Source of the DNA: Diphasiastrum complanatum
Taxonomy: Eukaryota; Streptophyta; Lycopodiopsida; Lycopodiales; Lycopodiaceae
NCBI GenBank assembly: GCA_029204225.1
Contig: CM055092.1
Span: 69,377,252-69,441,251, forward strand
Direction of reading: 5' to 3'
Length of the DNA stretch: 64,000 bases
Positions 11,926 through 43,470 of this stretch are shown one piece after another. Positions within the stretch are counted from its first letter, which is position 1. Each line of letters begins with the position of its first letter. The notes beneath the pieces were generated by a model. That model did no database searches and had not been told where the DNA came from. It saw only the letters and a list, made by a program, of their open reading frames with translations. The position numbers were made by a program, and so were the translations under genes.

Positions 11926-12030
11926 CATGAGGGTCCGGGCCATTTTGCTTGCGTCCACGTCCGCGTCCGACGTCCGAACCCGGACGAGTCCAACCCCTGG
12001 ACGCGGGGTCGGACGAGTCTATTTTTTTTT
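11725..12030. repeat. GC-rich 150-bp module, two copies, each preceded by (TA)n
   Basis: After TA arrays at 11725-11774 and 11877-11920 comes the same module: GACATGAGGGTCCGGGCCATTTTGCTTGCGTCC, CGTCCGCGTCCGACGTCCG and GGACGCGGGGTCGGACGAGTCT. The GC content contrasts sharply with the AT-rich surroundings. No coding capacity is apparent. Confidence 0.75.
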
Positions 12031-12143
12031 TTTTTGAAAAAAAAAAAAAACAGATGCGTCCGAGGGTTCGAACGCCCCTGGACACACGCGTCCGGGGTAC
12101 AGACGCAAAAAAATTTTTAAAAAAATAAAAATTGGACGCGTCC

Positions 12144-12173
12144 GGACGCGGACGAGGACGAGTGTCCGCGTCC
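12144..12173. repeat. GC-rich inverted repeat
   Basis: GGACGCGGAC (12144-12153) and GTCCGCGTCC (12164-12173) are perfect 10-bp arms around a 10-nt loop, next to a TA array (12197-12230). Probably part of the same GC-rich element family as the 11.7-12.0 kb modules. Confidence 0.55.
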
Positions 12174-12190
12174 GCCATCCGCTTCCTTAG

Positions 12191-12233
<43 letters not shown>

Positions 12234-12239
12234 AGTCTT

Positions 12240-15200
12240 CTTAGCATACATCATAATAAAATCCCTTGAACATCTTCTTAGCAAACTAGGATTGGAGTTC
12301 TTATGAGCAATTTTTCGCATAATTTGATTTGAAATTGTTAGGTCTGTGTTTGTTGATAACGTCCTTGTTGATATCTTGTTTACACTAAAGGTTGGTATAA
12401 TAGTCAAGAAAACCACATTTATTCTTGAAGCCATGTCTTTTTTTCCCTAGAGATATTCCACAACATAGATATTCTTTTTGAAGTTCTTTCTGATAAATTG
12501 GAAGTGAAAAAAACTAGGTGATTCTCCTTATTCTAGCTAGTTAGGTTTTGACCCAAATCTTGAACCACCATTTTTGTAGGCCTTGTTTTGATGTAGTTTC
12601 TTGTGAAGTTCCCGTATCAATTTATTGAGATGAGCATCACACGAGTTTTGAGTCCACATTAATATAGCATAAAGCCGGTCAATCGCCAAAAGTCACTAGA
12701 GCCCAAACATCGGTAAGCTATATTACCCATAACTAAATTAGCCTAAAATACTTGCAAGGAACCAAATTGCCCAATATATATTACAATATGATTAAGCCTA
12801 TCATTAATGATGAATATCGTCAACGTCACAAAATAGACATTGTACGTTGATGGATGAAGCTAAAATTTCATTAAAGGAGTTCCAAATCCAAAAAAGACTC
12901 TAGAAGGATTGCCATGTAGGATGCCCGAGTTGTAACCTCGGGCAACCAAGTATAATAAAATTAAAATTTTTAAACCATAAATGCCAAAAAAAAGAGAGAA
13001 TAAAAAGTGTGAGGATTCTTGAAAAAAATCAAAAGTAAAGAGGGGGGATGGTGCAAATTTTTTTACAATCAATGACGTTTTAAATTGAAAAATAAATTTC
13101 ACATTGAGATAAGAAAAAATTTTCACACGCCCTAGAAAGTCTTACATTGAAGCCCCGAGTTATGAACACATGTCACCATGCAATTTACAAAATACTAGCA
13201 TGCAAGTCTTCCTACAAAGGAACACTTGTAAGCATTGCTAGAAAGTCACACATAGATCAAATGACTAGCAGAGACTTTATTTATACTAGTCTGGAGGCCC
13301 TTGAGGGAAAACCTTCCAAGATGATATGAATTATCATTTCTTGGGTCCCAAGAGAGTATGTGCCAGACAAATAAGTCACTGCCTCGGTAAGTCTCAAACT
13401 TGTCCATTACTATAAATTAAAATTATTTGTGACAAAAAAGCATTCAAAAAGGTCATCGACACCACCATATATAATTTGAAAAACACATGAATTCTAAACC
13501 TATTCACTAATCCACAAAGTGTGCCACCAAATGATAGTCATGACCAATGAATTGTGATATTATACGGTGTCCTTAAACCATAGGTCAATTTAAAATAAGC
13601 AATAGCTTGTGCTCATTGAGAACCAAGCAAGAATTCTAACTATAGGAAAACATCAGAGGGAGAGGCTATAAAGCATTTGTAGAAACCATGATATCCTTTA
13701 GAACAAGGTTCAAACTTTGCAAGGACTCTACTCCTTGAGGGCTTTAAACGTTTTCAAAACGGCAAATAAACAGCCAATTCAACTAAGAATGTCATAAATT
13801 TTGCATTTCAAGCTAGAAAGATCAAGCTTTTTATGAAAGGTTAAGTTTGAAGAGACAACTGTAAAAATACTATGTAAAAAAATATTAAAAGGTCCAAATT
13901 TTCAAATCTTTCATTTGAAAGGACAACAATTTTTACTTTGAGATAAATTCTAGTTCACAATATCAAAAAAAAAAAAATGAGAGTTTACCTTTCAAGTTCC
14001 AAGGTATGCCCATTATACCAGTGTAAATGTAGACAACAATCTCTAACATCAATATTTTGTGCTAAAGCTCTTATAAAAAAGCGAGTCTCAGTGCCTTAGT
14101 GGACATGAATATGTTCTTGAAATGTTTGAAATATAGAGTTGTCCCAAGTAACCAAATAAACTCAAAGATAACTTTATAAGGCTGCAAAATTTTGTTGCTT
14201 GATGTTTGCCAAAAAATGTCGATCAAGGAAAATATGATTGAATGGTATTAAGAATGTGACTTCAAACATTCCAATACTTTCATGGTAGAACATTTAAATG
14301 CTGACTAGCATGTAAAAGCTCGTTATAGAAATGATTTGGAATAAAAGCTAGCTTATCTCCGAAGCTTAATACATACACTCTATGAATCCAACAAAAGACA
14401 TGAGATGTTTTTGGATGCTTTTGTGAGGGAACACACCAATCCTCACCCTCGCTTCCCTACAACTAAATATATGCATCCCTTGAATTTTATCAAGTTGTTG
14501 TGGATACCTATTTGAAAAGCAAAAGAAGAGAGAATAGAAATGAGACCACTTTTGTTAAAATCTTTTTCTTTTCAAACTTTGGTTGGCAAAAAAAAAAGCA
14601 CAACTTGATTCAAAATTTGATCTAGTAGATTTAGACATTCCCTTAGCATCTACAGCCAATTTCTATGTGCGCCTATGTGCATACAAACGCTAGTCCCAAT
14701 ATAGAACTTTTTGATAAACCTATTTTAATGGATAAGACTGTTCCACCCTATGGACACTCTACAAGAAGGTCGCAATTGAAACCTTCTAGACATTTGCTAG
14801 ATTGGTATGAGTAAGGACCATAGATTACCGTAAGAATTTGGTGTCACAAGCTTCTTGTAAGTTCTATATATATCTATTTGTGAAATTAGAATATATCCAA
14901 TTTCACAAATTTATATAGAGAAGTCAGTGATGTCATAAGGTAAAGCTTAGAAACAATATACGAGCAACTCAAAAAGTCGAAGGATCTAAGTCAAAAGAAT
15001 AATATAAATTCAATAAACAAAAAATCTTAGCCAAACAGCATTGCTTATGTCTCATCAGTAACCAAGCATAAGTTGCTAACTAGGTTTCGAAAGAATCCAA
15101 AGTTCTATGTTTTCTGGTTGGAGATTTGCTCGAGCTTTTGACAAGCATGATACTCATTAAGTTTTCTTGGTTGGAGAATGCGTTGTGAATGTTGTTTGTT

Positions 15201-15620
15201 GTCTCTATACATCATTTGGTGCCAATATTTGTGATTCCAATGTTGTTTGTTGTCTCTATACTTCATTTGATGTCAATAATTGTGATTCGATTCATTATTG
15301 TTGTCCTATGGCTCACACAATAGAAGACACTTTTGATAAGTAGTTCTAAAGTTGTCTCAACTTAGAGAACTTAAACAGAGCCTAGATATGAGAGCCAAAA
15401 CAGCACTCACCTAAAAGCTTTTACGGTACTTGAAACTCGTGGGTCAAAATCTTCTTTTCCATAACAGAAAAAACAGTTGGCTTTCAAAGGTACCTTTGGA
15501 GTTCACGTGTGACAATGCCAAGGAAATTTGAGTACAACTTCATTGAAAATCACTGTTGACATGGAAGTGAAATCTATATTGCTTTTGTATTACAATAGTT
15601 GACATCTTTCACTTCATAAC
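12240..15620. other. AT-rich intergenic stretch
   Basis: No convincing ORF. It contains a 230-bp dispersed repeat (14866-15098, see 37981-38212) and a roughly 50-bp tandem duplication near 15,188-15,290 (TGTTGTTTGTTGTCTCTATAC twice). Confidence 0.5.
14866..15098 (+). repeat. Dispersed repeat, copy 1
   Basis: Almost identical to 37981-38212 in the same orientation (about 96 percent by eye), from TATCTATTTGTGAAATTAGAA to CTAGGTTTCGAAAGAATCC. It includes a palindromic GTGAAATTAGAATATATCC / AATTTCAC region. Both copies end at the same base, so this looks like an element terminus. Confidence 0.8.
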
Positions 15621-15626
15621 GTGGGG

Positions 15627-16016
15627 ATTGATTAATTCATTGTAGAGGCCAATCTGCGAGCTAGTTCAAAGGCCTATTTCTAATTTTAGTATAAGTCTAA
15701 GGTTGACTAGGTACCGAAGTTAGTACCAATTTTGCTAGAATAGTATAGAATACTATCTTATGAACAAGTTAGCATAGATTGCTATTTTTGAGACACCATA
15801 ATTAGCCTAAGTGCTGGTGGCAAATAGCTTTTGCCTTAAAGCAAGTCCAGTCTCTATAAGAGTAGATGGGCGGCCTCCTTCATTATCAATTTAGTTCATT
15901 GTTCATGAAGCATAGCTTCTTACAATTTCTCTCCTTCCTCAATAAAATTTCTTCTTCCACTTGAGTTTGGTGTTTTGTGTGAGTACTAATAAGATTAGTC
16001 TACTCCGATTCTAACA
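15627..16016 (+). repeat. Copia 1 5' LTR
   Basis: It shares about 150 bp with the 3' LTR at 19,935 (ATTAATTCATTGTAGAGGC, GTATAAGTC, TTTGCTAGAATAGTATAGAA) and ends CTAACA just before the primer site. The first bases (TGTTAGG in the 3' copy) are not recognisable here. Confidence 0.8.
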
Positions 16017-16029
16017 TGGTATCAGAGCC
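16017..16029 (+). promoter_or_regulatory. Copia 1 primer-binding site
   Basis: TGGTATCAGAGCC abuts the LTR end CTAACA, as in most plant Copia elements. Confidence 0.9.
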
Positions 16030-16634
16030 ATCTTACTAAGATCGACATCTACGGAAGAAGTTATTGAAGGAGGTCAGCGCTGCAGGTCACATCTGGTGCA
16101 AGTCACAATTAGTGAAGGTTACATCTGCAGCGAAGGTGGAGGCAATAGCTACGGGCGACAGCATCTGAGCAGGTGTTTCTAAAGGCAGCAGCATCTGATT
16201 CAGGTGAACCTGAGAGTGGCAGCAACTGGTGCAGGTTCTTCTAAGGGCGGCAGTGGCTGGTGCAAGTTCTTCTGAGGGCGGCAGTACCTGAGCAGGTGTA
16301 CGAGGGCGTCAATACCTGAGCAGGAGTTTATGAGGGCGGCAGTAGCTGGGAGCGGCAATACCTGAGGCAACAAAGACCAAGAAGGTGCTAACTGGACAAG
16401 TCTGATCTGAGGCAACAGGACAGGTCTAATTCAGGGCAGGTGCTAACCGGACAAGTAGTGAACTGATTTCTATAGGAAAGACAAGACCTAGACATGTGGT
16501 TTCAAGGGAAGGCAAGATCTGGACAGGTGATTTCTAGGGAAGGCAACAATTGAAAAGGTCTCATCTAAGGGACATATCCTCAAAACTTGTTGCATGCAAT
16601 TATATTCTTAGTGGATCATCTTTGTACGACAACG

Positions 16635-17452
16635 ATGGGGAGCCTTCATGAATCCGTTCTTCCGGAGTCGAGAAAATTAGATGGATCTAACTATAGCTTG
16701 TGGAAGTTCAAACTTCAAAATATACTTATGGACAGAGATTATTGAAAAATTGTTCCGGGACAAGAGGTGATGGCTCAAAATCTCAATGATCAAGATAGAA
16801 GGATCTTTGAGAAGCGGGTGCAGTGTGCACACCACATGTGAAGGATAAGGTTATTCCTTTGATCGGGAATGCAGTCGGGCCTAAGGAAGCATGGGATATT
16901 CTTAGGAATACATATGAAACGGTGAGTCAATCTCGAGAATTGTTCTTGAATAATAAACTTCACACCTTGAAAATGGAATCAAAAGAATCAGTTACAAATT
17001 TTATTACCAAGGTGAAGGATCTAAGAGATCAAATGTCTTCTATAGGAAAAAATGTACTTGATAATACCCTTGTACAAGTTGTTTTGAATAGCTTACCATT
17101 TCAATATCAAAACTTTGTTATGACACTAAGTTTGAGGGAAAGATCGCCGACATTCGACGAGCTAAATGGATTGCTACTTCAAGAAGAATTACGAAGACAA
17201 AACTTGATGTCTAGGGAAGATTTCAAGGAGCTAGATTTCTTTAACAAGAATCAAGGTAAGAAGGGCAAAAGAAAGGAGGTCAAAAGGATTAGAAGCAGGA
17301 AGGCAAGGACAATTTGAAAAAGGGAGACAGTTCCAAGTCCAATCGCAATTGTAACTTTTGTGGTAAATATGGTCACTTTGTGTTTGAGAGCAGGAAAAAG
17401 AAAGCCATCCAGGACAAGAAGAAGCAGTCAAGCAACATCAAGGTGTCGAAGA
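16635..17452 (+). pseudogene. Copia 1 gag
   Basis: It opens MGSLHESVLPESRKLDGSNY, hits a stop (DY*KIVPG) and shifts frame near 16,825. The UBN2 body then runs open (16823-17317: AVGPKEAWDILRNTYETVS, LRDQMSSIGK, LNSLPFQYQNFVMTLS). After a second frameshift comes a zinc knuckle, CNFCGKYGHFVFES, whose last Cys is now Ser. No functional gag can be made. Confidence 0.85.
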
Positions 17453-17465
17453 CAAAAGTGACAAT

Positions 17466-19920
17466 GTGGGATGCTATGAGTTATTCTCAGCCTCAACATC
17501 AGAGAACTCTAAAGACTATTGGTGCTTTGATTCTGAAGCAACGCAACATATGACACCACATCGTAAGTGGTTTACACAGTTTGATGGCAGTGGTGTAAAT
17601 GCACATGTCAAGCTTGGAGACAATTCTTCTTACGACATCAAAGGTCGAGGTACAGTGAGAGTACATTTACCTTCAGGGAATATAGGAGAAATTGAGAATG
17701 TTCTCTATGTTCCAAGTTTAAAGAAAAATTTACTTTCAGTTTCTGCTATTGCTAAACAGAATATGAAAGTTAAGTTTCATGCGTCTACATCGGATTATTA
17801 GGTTTGTGCAGCTTCTGATAGGCTCATGGAGAGCAGGATGTGGCATGAAAGGTTTGGACATCTGAACTATAAAAGCTCACAGGTTCTAAAAGACAATAAT
17901 ATGGTAATAGGATTACCTAATATTGTATCTTCGAAAAAAATCTATGAAGGATGTGTTATGGGCAAGCATCATCGTATGCAGTTTCCTAAGGATGGAGCAT
18001 CTAGAGCCAAGGAGATCTTGGAGCTTGTTCATACAAATTTATGTGGTCCCATGCAGACTGAGTCTATAGGGGGGAGCATCCTACTTCATGGTATTTGTGG
18101 ATGATGTTTCAAGTATGGATATACTTGCTTAAGTATAAAAGTGAAGCTTTTAAGTTCTTTACTCTGTTCAAATCACATGTTGAGAAGCAAACTAAAAAGC
18201 AAATAAAGATTCTACGTTCAGATAAGGGACGTGAGTTCATATCTACAAAGTTCTAGGAATTCTGCAAAGCACATGGAATCAAGAGACGATTTGCTTCGAC
18301 AAATACACCACAACATAATGGAGTAGCCGAGAGAAAGAACAAGTCCATTGTGGAGTGCTCGAAGCATGCTACGAGGTAAGAACCTCAAGAATCATTTGTG
18401 GGGCGAAGCAGTTTGTACAGCAGTTTACTTACTCAACAGAAGTCCTACAAAAGCCGTTCTCAATCAAACTCCAGAAGAAGCTTTCACATGTATAAAACCT
18501 AAAGTGGATCATCTACGAGTTTTTGTTTGTATTGCATATGCTCATGTTCCTAAAGATCATCGTCAAAAACTTGATTCAAAGGCAATCAAGTTGTTTATTC
18601 CTTGGTTATGATGAGGAACGTGATTGTGAGCAAGGATGTTGTGTTCGAAGAAAGTGAGTCTTCTAATCTAGAAAATCATGAGGAAGATGTATTTTCTCCT
18701 ACATCAAAACTCCGGTTATAGATGATGTTCAGAAAGATACAAGTCCATGTGATACAACTTCTGCACAAATTGAAACAAGGGTGAGTACACAGGTGGATCT
18801 TGGTAAACGAAAGGAAAGGTCAAAAATATTTGATACATATTCTCCTTCTACGTCACCTACAAAGAAATTACCAAGATGGTATTGTGAGACTATACAAGAT
18901 AGTCAAATGTTGGATGAGGGAGAATTGAGTCAACAAGGAGCTAAGAGATTGACACGCTCAAGTGGATACTTTCGTGAGCTGGTGAAGAAACGCATTATGC
19001 ATTTATGGCTTCAGTATTGGATTCTGAGGATCCTTTATTTTATGAAGATGTTGCTAAGGAACAAGTTTGGAAGACTGCTATGGATGAGCAGTACAGTTCT
19101 ATTATGAAAAACGAGACATGGGATCATGTTGAACTTCCAGCAGGTAAGAAGCCAATTGGTTGCAAGTGGATTTATAGAACCAAGTTTAAGTCTAATGGTT
19201 CTATAGAGAAGTATAACGCCAGATTAGTAGCCAAAGGATATGCTTAGAGGAAAGGAATTGACTACAAAAATACCTTCGCACCTGTTGCTAAAATGAATAC
19301 TTTTGGCGATTGCATCTAATTTTGGATGGGATATTCAACAAATGGATGTCAAGAGTGCTTTCTTGAACGGTTACCTTGAAGAAGAGGTTTATCTAGAGCA
19401 ACCTCAGGTTATGAGGTTGAAGGCAAAGAACACTTGGTTTGCAAGTTAAAGAAAGCACTATATGGGTTGAAACAAGCGCCTAGAGCATGGAAATGCAGAA
19501 GATAGAAGATCAATTACAGGATATACATTTAATCTTGGAACTGGAGCTATATCTTGGAGTAGTAAAAAGCAACCAACAGTTGCTTTGAGGCAGAGTATAG
19601 GGCTACTACATCAACGACTTGTGAAGAAATCTGGTTACGAAAGATTCTAAAAGGTCTTCACATAGAACAAGTTGAACCTATAGTTCTTTGGTGTGACAAT
19701 CACAGTTGCATTTAGCTTGCGAAGAATCCGGTGTTTCATAGCAAGACGAAGCATATTGAAGTTCAGCAGCATTTCGTACGAGAAAAGTTGAATAGTGGTT
19801 AAGTAGAGTTGATCTACTGTGACACCAATGATCAAGTTGCAGATATCTTCACAAAAGGACTTGGTCGTGAAAAGTTTGAGAAGTTCAGGACACTTCTAGG
19901 TGTTATTGATAATCAATTAT
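17466..19920 (+). pseudogene. Copia 1 pol (protease, integrase, RT fragment, RNase H)
   Basis: Protease motif WCFDSEATQH shows DSGA changed to DSEA. The GAG-pre-integrase/HHCC region is WHERFGHLNY...CVMGKHHRMQFP, and the first integrase Asp region reads LVHTNLCGPM (D to N). Catalytic-core pieces LRSDKGREFIS and [13 protein letters not shown] are in broken frames. The integrase C-terminal region (18348-18611) is LRVFVCIAYAHVPKDHRQKL. RT begins CKWIYRTKFKSNGSIEKYNARLVAKGYA and stops. The palm with YVDD is deleted near 19,495, where sequence jumps to RNase H ([42 protein letters not shown]). Confidence 0.85.
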
Positions 19921-19934
19921 CCATTAAGGGGGAG

Positions 19935-20099
19935 TGTTAGGAATTAATGGATTAATTAATTCATTGTAGAGGCTAGCTTGCGAGCTAGTTCAAAGGCCTA
20001 TTTCCATTTTTAGTATAAGTCAAAGTCTAAGGTTGATTAGGTACCTAAGTTAGTACCAATTTTGCTAGAATAGTATAGAATACCATCTTATGAACAAGT
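19935..20099 (+). repeat. Copia 1 3' LTR, truncated
   Basis: It begins TGTTAGGAATTAATGG right after the polypurine tract and matches the 5' LTR until CTTATGAACAAGT, then departs. Confidence 0.82.
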
Positions 20100-20614
20100 A
20101 TTCGGGAAGATATCAAGAACATTTGTTTTATGCATACTTGTGCTCAAGTTCTATAGCTTCAAGCCGCAAAATTTGCCTACTACAAGATCAGAGATGTGTG
20201 AAAGTCCTGCAAGCCCGTATGTGGGCAACAAATATAAGGGGCCGCTCCAACTCTGATATTGGTTGGAAAGAATCTGCCCTTTGTAGGCCTTGTGAGATAA
20301 TCATACTCTTCCAGAAGAAATACCCTTCAATCCACACGTTAAGTAGCTGCCAAAACAGAAGTTTCATTTTTTTTGAAACAGAGCTTACTTTTAAGCTTTT
20401 AAAGTTCAAATTAAGAAAGTCCAGTCTCATCCTAGATCTCTATTCACCAAATCATAAATAGAGACTTTTATCATGGCACCATCATATTGCACCACCAACA
20501 TAAGACAGGTATAGCAAACATACCTTAAAAAATCAGCAGTAACTTTTTTCACAGCAAGCATTTATACAATCAGAATGCTGCCCAAAAGGCAGCATGGTTT
20601 TGAATATTTAGTCT
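20100..20614. other. Spacer / 3' UTR of the RRM gene
   Basis: The sequence between the Copia truncation point and the RRM stop codon contains open frames of 80 and 123 codons with no motif. Most likely this is the gene's 3' UTR and downstream sequence. Confidence 0.4.
20575..20595. other. Short perfect hairpin in the 3' UTR of the RRM gene
   Basis: ATGCTGCC and GGCAGCAT are perfect 8-base arms around a 5-base loop, 20 bases downstream of the minus-strand stop codon. Any role in 3' end formation or mRNA stability is speculation. Confidence 0.4.
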
Positions 20615-39604
<18,990 letters not shown>

Positions 39605-40139
39605 CGCCCACAACCCTTACTCGAGAGTGGTCGAAGTCTTGAAATTTTAATTCATTATAATGCTTTGGTTTTAAATTTAGCAGGTAAAAAGAAAGGAAGG
39701 GTCTTAAAAAGAGGCCCTAGAAATTTAATTTTAACGAAACTTGTATGCCTATGAGGAAAATTTGTGATGGCGAGGGAGGAGGGATCCTCTCGCTTATTGG
39801 CACTGCCATGCATTTGGACTAGGCCGATGAGTTCTCGCCACACAGCCGTCATGCAGTCATGCAGTGCCAAGTTAGATCCATGCATCAAGTCATATGGTCG
39901 AGCTACACAAGGCCTAGAAACCGTTGCTTAGATTAATGGCTCATGCATGTAAAAGAGATCAAAAACTTGACACATATATGTTGATGGTGAGAAAAAGTTG
40001 TTTTTGCTTATGGAATATCTTTGAGAGTTTCACCACATGCCACTTCGAAGATGAACATTCCAAAGTAGAGAGTTGAGCCTTGTAAGTGAAGATTTTGACT
40101 TTAGCAAATCTTGCACAAGTAATGAGGAAGTTGAAAGGA
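39605..40139. other. Upstream region of the RRM gene
   Basis: This is the presumed 5' UTR and promoter of the minus-strand RRM gene. No TATA box or other element could be assigned with confidence. Poor-quality short ORFs only. Confidence 0.35.
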
Positions 40140-40855
40140 TCATCATTTTGTCAAGATTGTCGAATAGACCTAAAATGATTATTCAAGGGTTCCAAATAAC
40201 GGATTCAGCAAATTTGATAGTGGTCTTATCCATTGCATTTTTCAGGTCCAATCCCGTAACTCCATGTGGCACCTACCAGGTGGATAACAGTGCATTCTGT
40301 TAGGGCTATGCCATCAACAACTGAAAATAGATCTGTAGATCAGTTCATTTCAATCAATCAAGTTGAAGTTTACTTTAAGTTCAGGTTTCATGAGTAGTCA
40401 TCATTCAACTCCTCTCTCTATTCCGCCATAGGCGTAGAGTGATCATTGATACGCTATCCGGATTATAGTTTCTATATGAGCAAAATTTATAGCAAAATTA
40501 GATGCACTATTATTATAGTGCAATCAAAGTAGACAATGGATGTATTTTTCACCATTTAGCAATATAGACTACATTCGACAATTTGACACATGACTTGTCT
40601 TATTCTACTATTTATGTTATTCATGCTATTATGATCTGAGTTCTAATATTTGTCAATGAAGCGATCTTTCTCTATCGTTCATTTTTCGCACTTGTGAATG
40701 ATAGTAGAGTTGTGTTTATAATAGTATTGAAGTAGTTTTAGTATTACATTAATTATTGTTTTTACTATCGACTATCGAACTATCAGTATCAAACAGTCAT
40801 TCAAACTATCATTGTCGAATAGTTATTTGACTTATTTATGACTTATTTTTCAACA
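40140..40855 (+). repeat. Copia LTR (plus strand), partial
   Basis: It ends TTTCAACA before the primer site TGGTATCAGAGC (40856-40867). It is about 75-80 percent similar, in inverted orientation, to the LTR at 46,330-47,125 (GTCGAATAGACCTAAAA, GTAACTCCATGTGGCAC, ATACATCCATTGTCTACTTT type words). The first 100 bp or so seem missing. Confidence 0.65.
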
Positions 40856-40939
40856 TGGTATCAGAGCTAGTTCATAGCTTTGGTAACTAGTTCAAAGAAT
40901 TTATCTTTATTGCCAGATTTTCAATATCAGATTTGTCTA

Positions 40940-41215
40940 TGATGGATGTGTCATCTTCGAATTCTATAGAAAAGTTGGATCCGACAACTATCACTTATGA
41001 AAATTCAAAATGAGGGTGATCCTACAAGTGAAAGAGCTTTGGAAAGTTATCGATTGTATTAAGGTTAAGCCTATTGTAGATCTGACGACCATTACTAAAT
41101 GGAAGCAGAAGGATGGCCTTCGCCCTTGTCACTCTCAATATCAAAGATAATCATATCAATTATATTCAAAACATTTGAATGTCGTTAGAAGATTGATATA
41201 ATCTAAGCACTCTCT
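40940..41215 (+). pseudogene. Copia gag start, broken
   Basis: It opens MMDVSSSNSIEKLD shortly after the primer site, then in broken frames YENSK, KSFGKLSIV, NGSRRMAFALVTLNIKD and LEDWYNLSTLYDI, matching the order of a UBN2 gag (ligand-like DxSNY, A..I...L, AW..L...Y). Frameshifts every few dozen codons. Confidence 0.5.
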
Positions 41216-41549
41216 ATGACATAAGAGACATGACCGTGTGTAAAGACCACTAAGGAAAGCCCCTAAGGCTTCTCCCAGATTCTAGATCTGGATTATTCTG
41301 AGACCTTCAGTCCAGTTATCAAACATGCTTCGATCCGACTACTACGATCTTTTACAACTGCAGCAGATCTCGAAGTCCATCAAATGGATGACTATCAATT
41401 CTAACGACTTCAAAGTTAGGATCAAATAGGATCAATCGAGTCTTTTTACTCATCACTCTGATCTAATTCGATACACATAGTGCTTGCATCGAGGAATCAT
41501 TCACTCCATCATCTCGATTCCTAGCATTGATAAGGTTAATTTTCCTCCT

Positions 41550-42130
41550 TTGTTCTGATGAAATTTGTGCATAACAGACACACCCAAAGATTTATAGATG
41601 ACTTTGTACCTGAACAAACCTTCTTAAGAGTTCTGTTGTTGATGGCCTTGGTATTGCAATGATTTTATAGATAATAGGTTGTTGCAATAACCTCTACCTA
41701 GAACTTGTTTGGAAAGTAAGCAACAAATAAGATGGATTGCGCAGACTCGACAAGAGTGCGATTTTTTCTTTTAGATACTCGATTCTATAGAGGACTATAA
41801 CTTAAAAAATATTGTCTCTTAATCTCGTTATTGCTTAGAAAGGTGCATTGGATATTGACTCTGCCGCCCCCCCCCCCCCCCCCCATCTATGCATAGGGCC
41901 TTGATCTTTCAACATGTTTGATTTTCAAATAGATTTTTGAACTATTGAAAGCTTAGATATTTGTCTGATTTGTTCTTGATTGAACATGAGAGTAGGTCGT
42001 CTTGAATGGTCATCATCAATTGTAATGAAATACGTGTTCCTTCATATGATGGGGTTTGCATCGGACCATAGAGATCATAGTAAATAAGATCCAAAATGCT
42101 AGTGGCTGTTGTAATTGACTGAACTATATT
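41550..42130 (-). pseudogene. Copia integrase fragment
   Basis: On minus, in shifting frames: LDLIYYDLYGPMQTPS (first Asp block), HKSDVF-like NKSDKYLSFQ, KIKALCIDGGG (second Asp block), SYSPL*NRVSKRKNRTLVESA (Glu block), then SILFVAYFPNKF and KAINNRTLKKV. A run of 18 C (41867-41884) interrupts the core just after the DGG block. Antisense to the gag fragment on its left, so it comes from a different copy. Confidence 0.65.
41867..41884. repeat. (C)18 homopolymer inside integrase remnant
   Basis: Expansion of the GGN Gly codons (IDGGG) of the integrase on the minus strand. Confidence 0.85.
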
Positions 42131-43470
42131 TTCTAGTTTTATGTGTAATATAAATGATATTATTTGCCAAAAGGATCAAAATATGTGATATTACTCTGCT
42201 TGAAGATCTTATGTAGTGAAATAGATAATTAACTGGTCATCAACATATGTTTAGGCCGGTAGCCTATACCACCACGTATTCAATTTTAAATGATTCATAT
42301 CTAATATCGAATAGTATAACAATTCCAATTCATCTACCTTTCTCATATAGTCAACTCTGCATGATCAACTCTCAAAAGAAAAGCCATTTTTGATATTTTC
42401 TTAGAATTTCTTAGGAATACAATGATGAATTCTATTTCCTTCACCAATGTCTAGCAAAGTATTGTATCAAGCATTTGAAAAAAATAACAATGTATGAGTC
42501 GTTTATAAGAAAAAAATGTGACTATTTTGAATTGTTGCCAGAAAAACATTGTTTTGATTTTATAGAGCTCTTCGGTTCTGTCTATATCACCAATGGCTTT
42601 AATACCATTGATGGTCGAACATTGATATGTGATTCTCCAGTCACCCACACATTTAGATCCACAAAAAATTAGCAAAACATGGTTTTAACATACGCACACT
42701 CAAAAAAACACCATAAGCTGTATACTCAAGAAGGGATAATACTATATATAATTTCTTATTCATTAACCTTGGAGATCGATTTTTTTTTTTCAATACCAAT
42801 TTTTAGAGCATTTGTCTTTTTTTTTAAAATATTAAATAGCCTATTTGTGCTTGAATCCAGTATTAGATGTATTAAAACAAAATTGGAATAATTTTTTGCA
42901 GTATCAATTTTGAGCACATTTGCCTTGTTTAGATTTTCAAATGATCTATTCATGCGTTTATCAGGTGTACGAAGTTTAATTTTTTGTAATATCAATTTCA
43001 AGCGCATTTACCATGTTTAAAAATGTTGGATAATCTATTTTCGCGTTCGATACTATTCCTATTTCAAACAAAATTGCTAACTATGAGATGTACTCTACGA
43101 GTTGGAGCACAAGTTTAGTGCTAAATTTTCTTTCTACAATGTTCATTTGTGGTGTTGAAAATTGTAGCTAAAATTCATTGAGTAACTTGCATCAATATCT
43201 AATAACCTTTTATTATTGTCGATGACAATTTTTTTAAAACTTATGTGCATTCTATATTCACTTATTGTATCAACTTTGAGTTCCAAGTGGGTGGAAAAAA
43301 CTTCTCAAGAGCTTATTTGGGACAAATTTTTCTACACAAGTAAAATGCATATTTTTCTACCAAATTGAGATTCTTAATACAAAAGTGTTAAGAGCTATTT
43401 TTCTTCTTTTATTCATTCCATTAAACTTTGTGGACCCATAACCCACAAGTTCTATTAGAATATCAATTTT
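42131..43470. other. AT-rich sequence, no element assigned
   Basis: Short ORFs of 65-83 codons without motifs. Mononucleotide T/A runs are common. Confidence 0.4.

Larger units (their letters stand above)
15627..20099 (+). mobile_element. Copia LTR retrotransposon 1, decayed
   Basis: The order is 5' LTR (15627-16016), primer site (16017), gag, protease, integrase, a reverse transcriptase cut short after [14 protein letters not shown], RNase H, polypurine tract AAGGGGGAG, and a 3' LTR (19935-20099) that keeps only its first 165 bp. All domains are in normal Copia order on plus. Stops and frameshifts occur throughout and most of the RT palm is deleted, so it is dead. It ends about 500 bp beyond the 3' end of the RRM gene. 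Confidence 0.88.

Noticed and set aside
15627-20099. Copia 1 as an active element
   Set aside because: Altered protease site, missing RT palm, many stops and a truncated 3' LTR.
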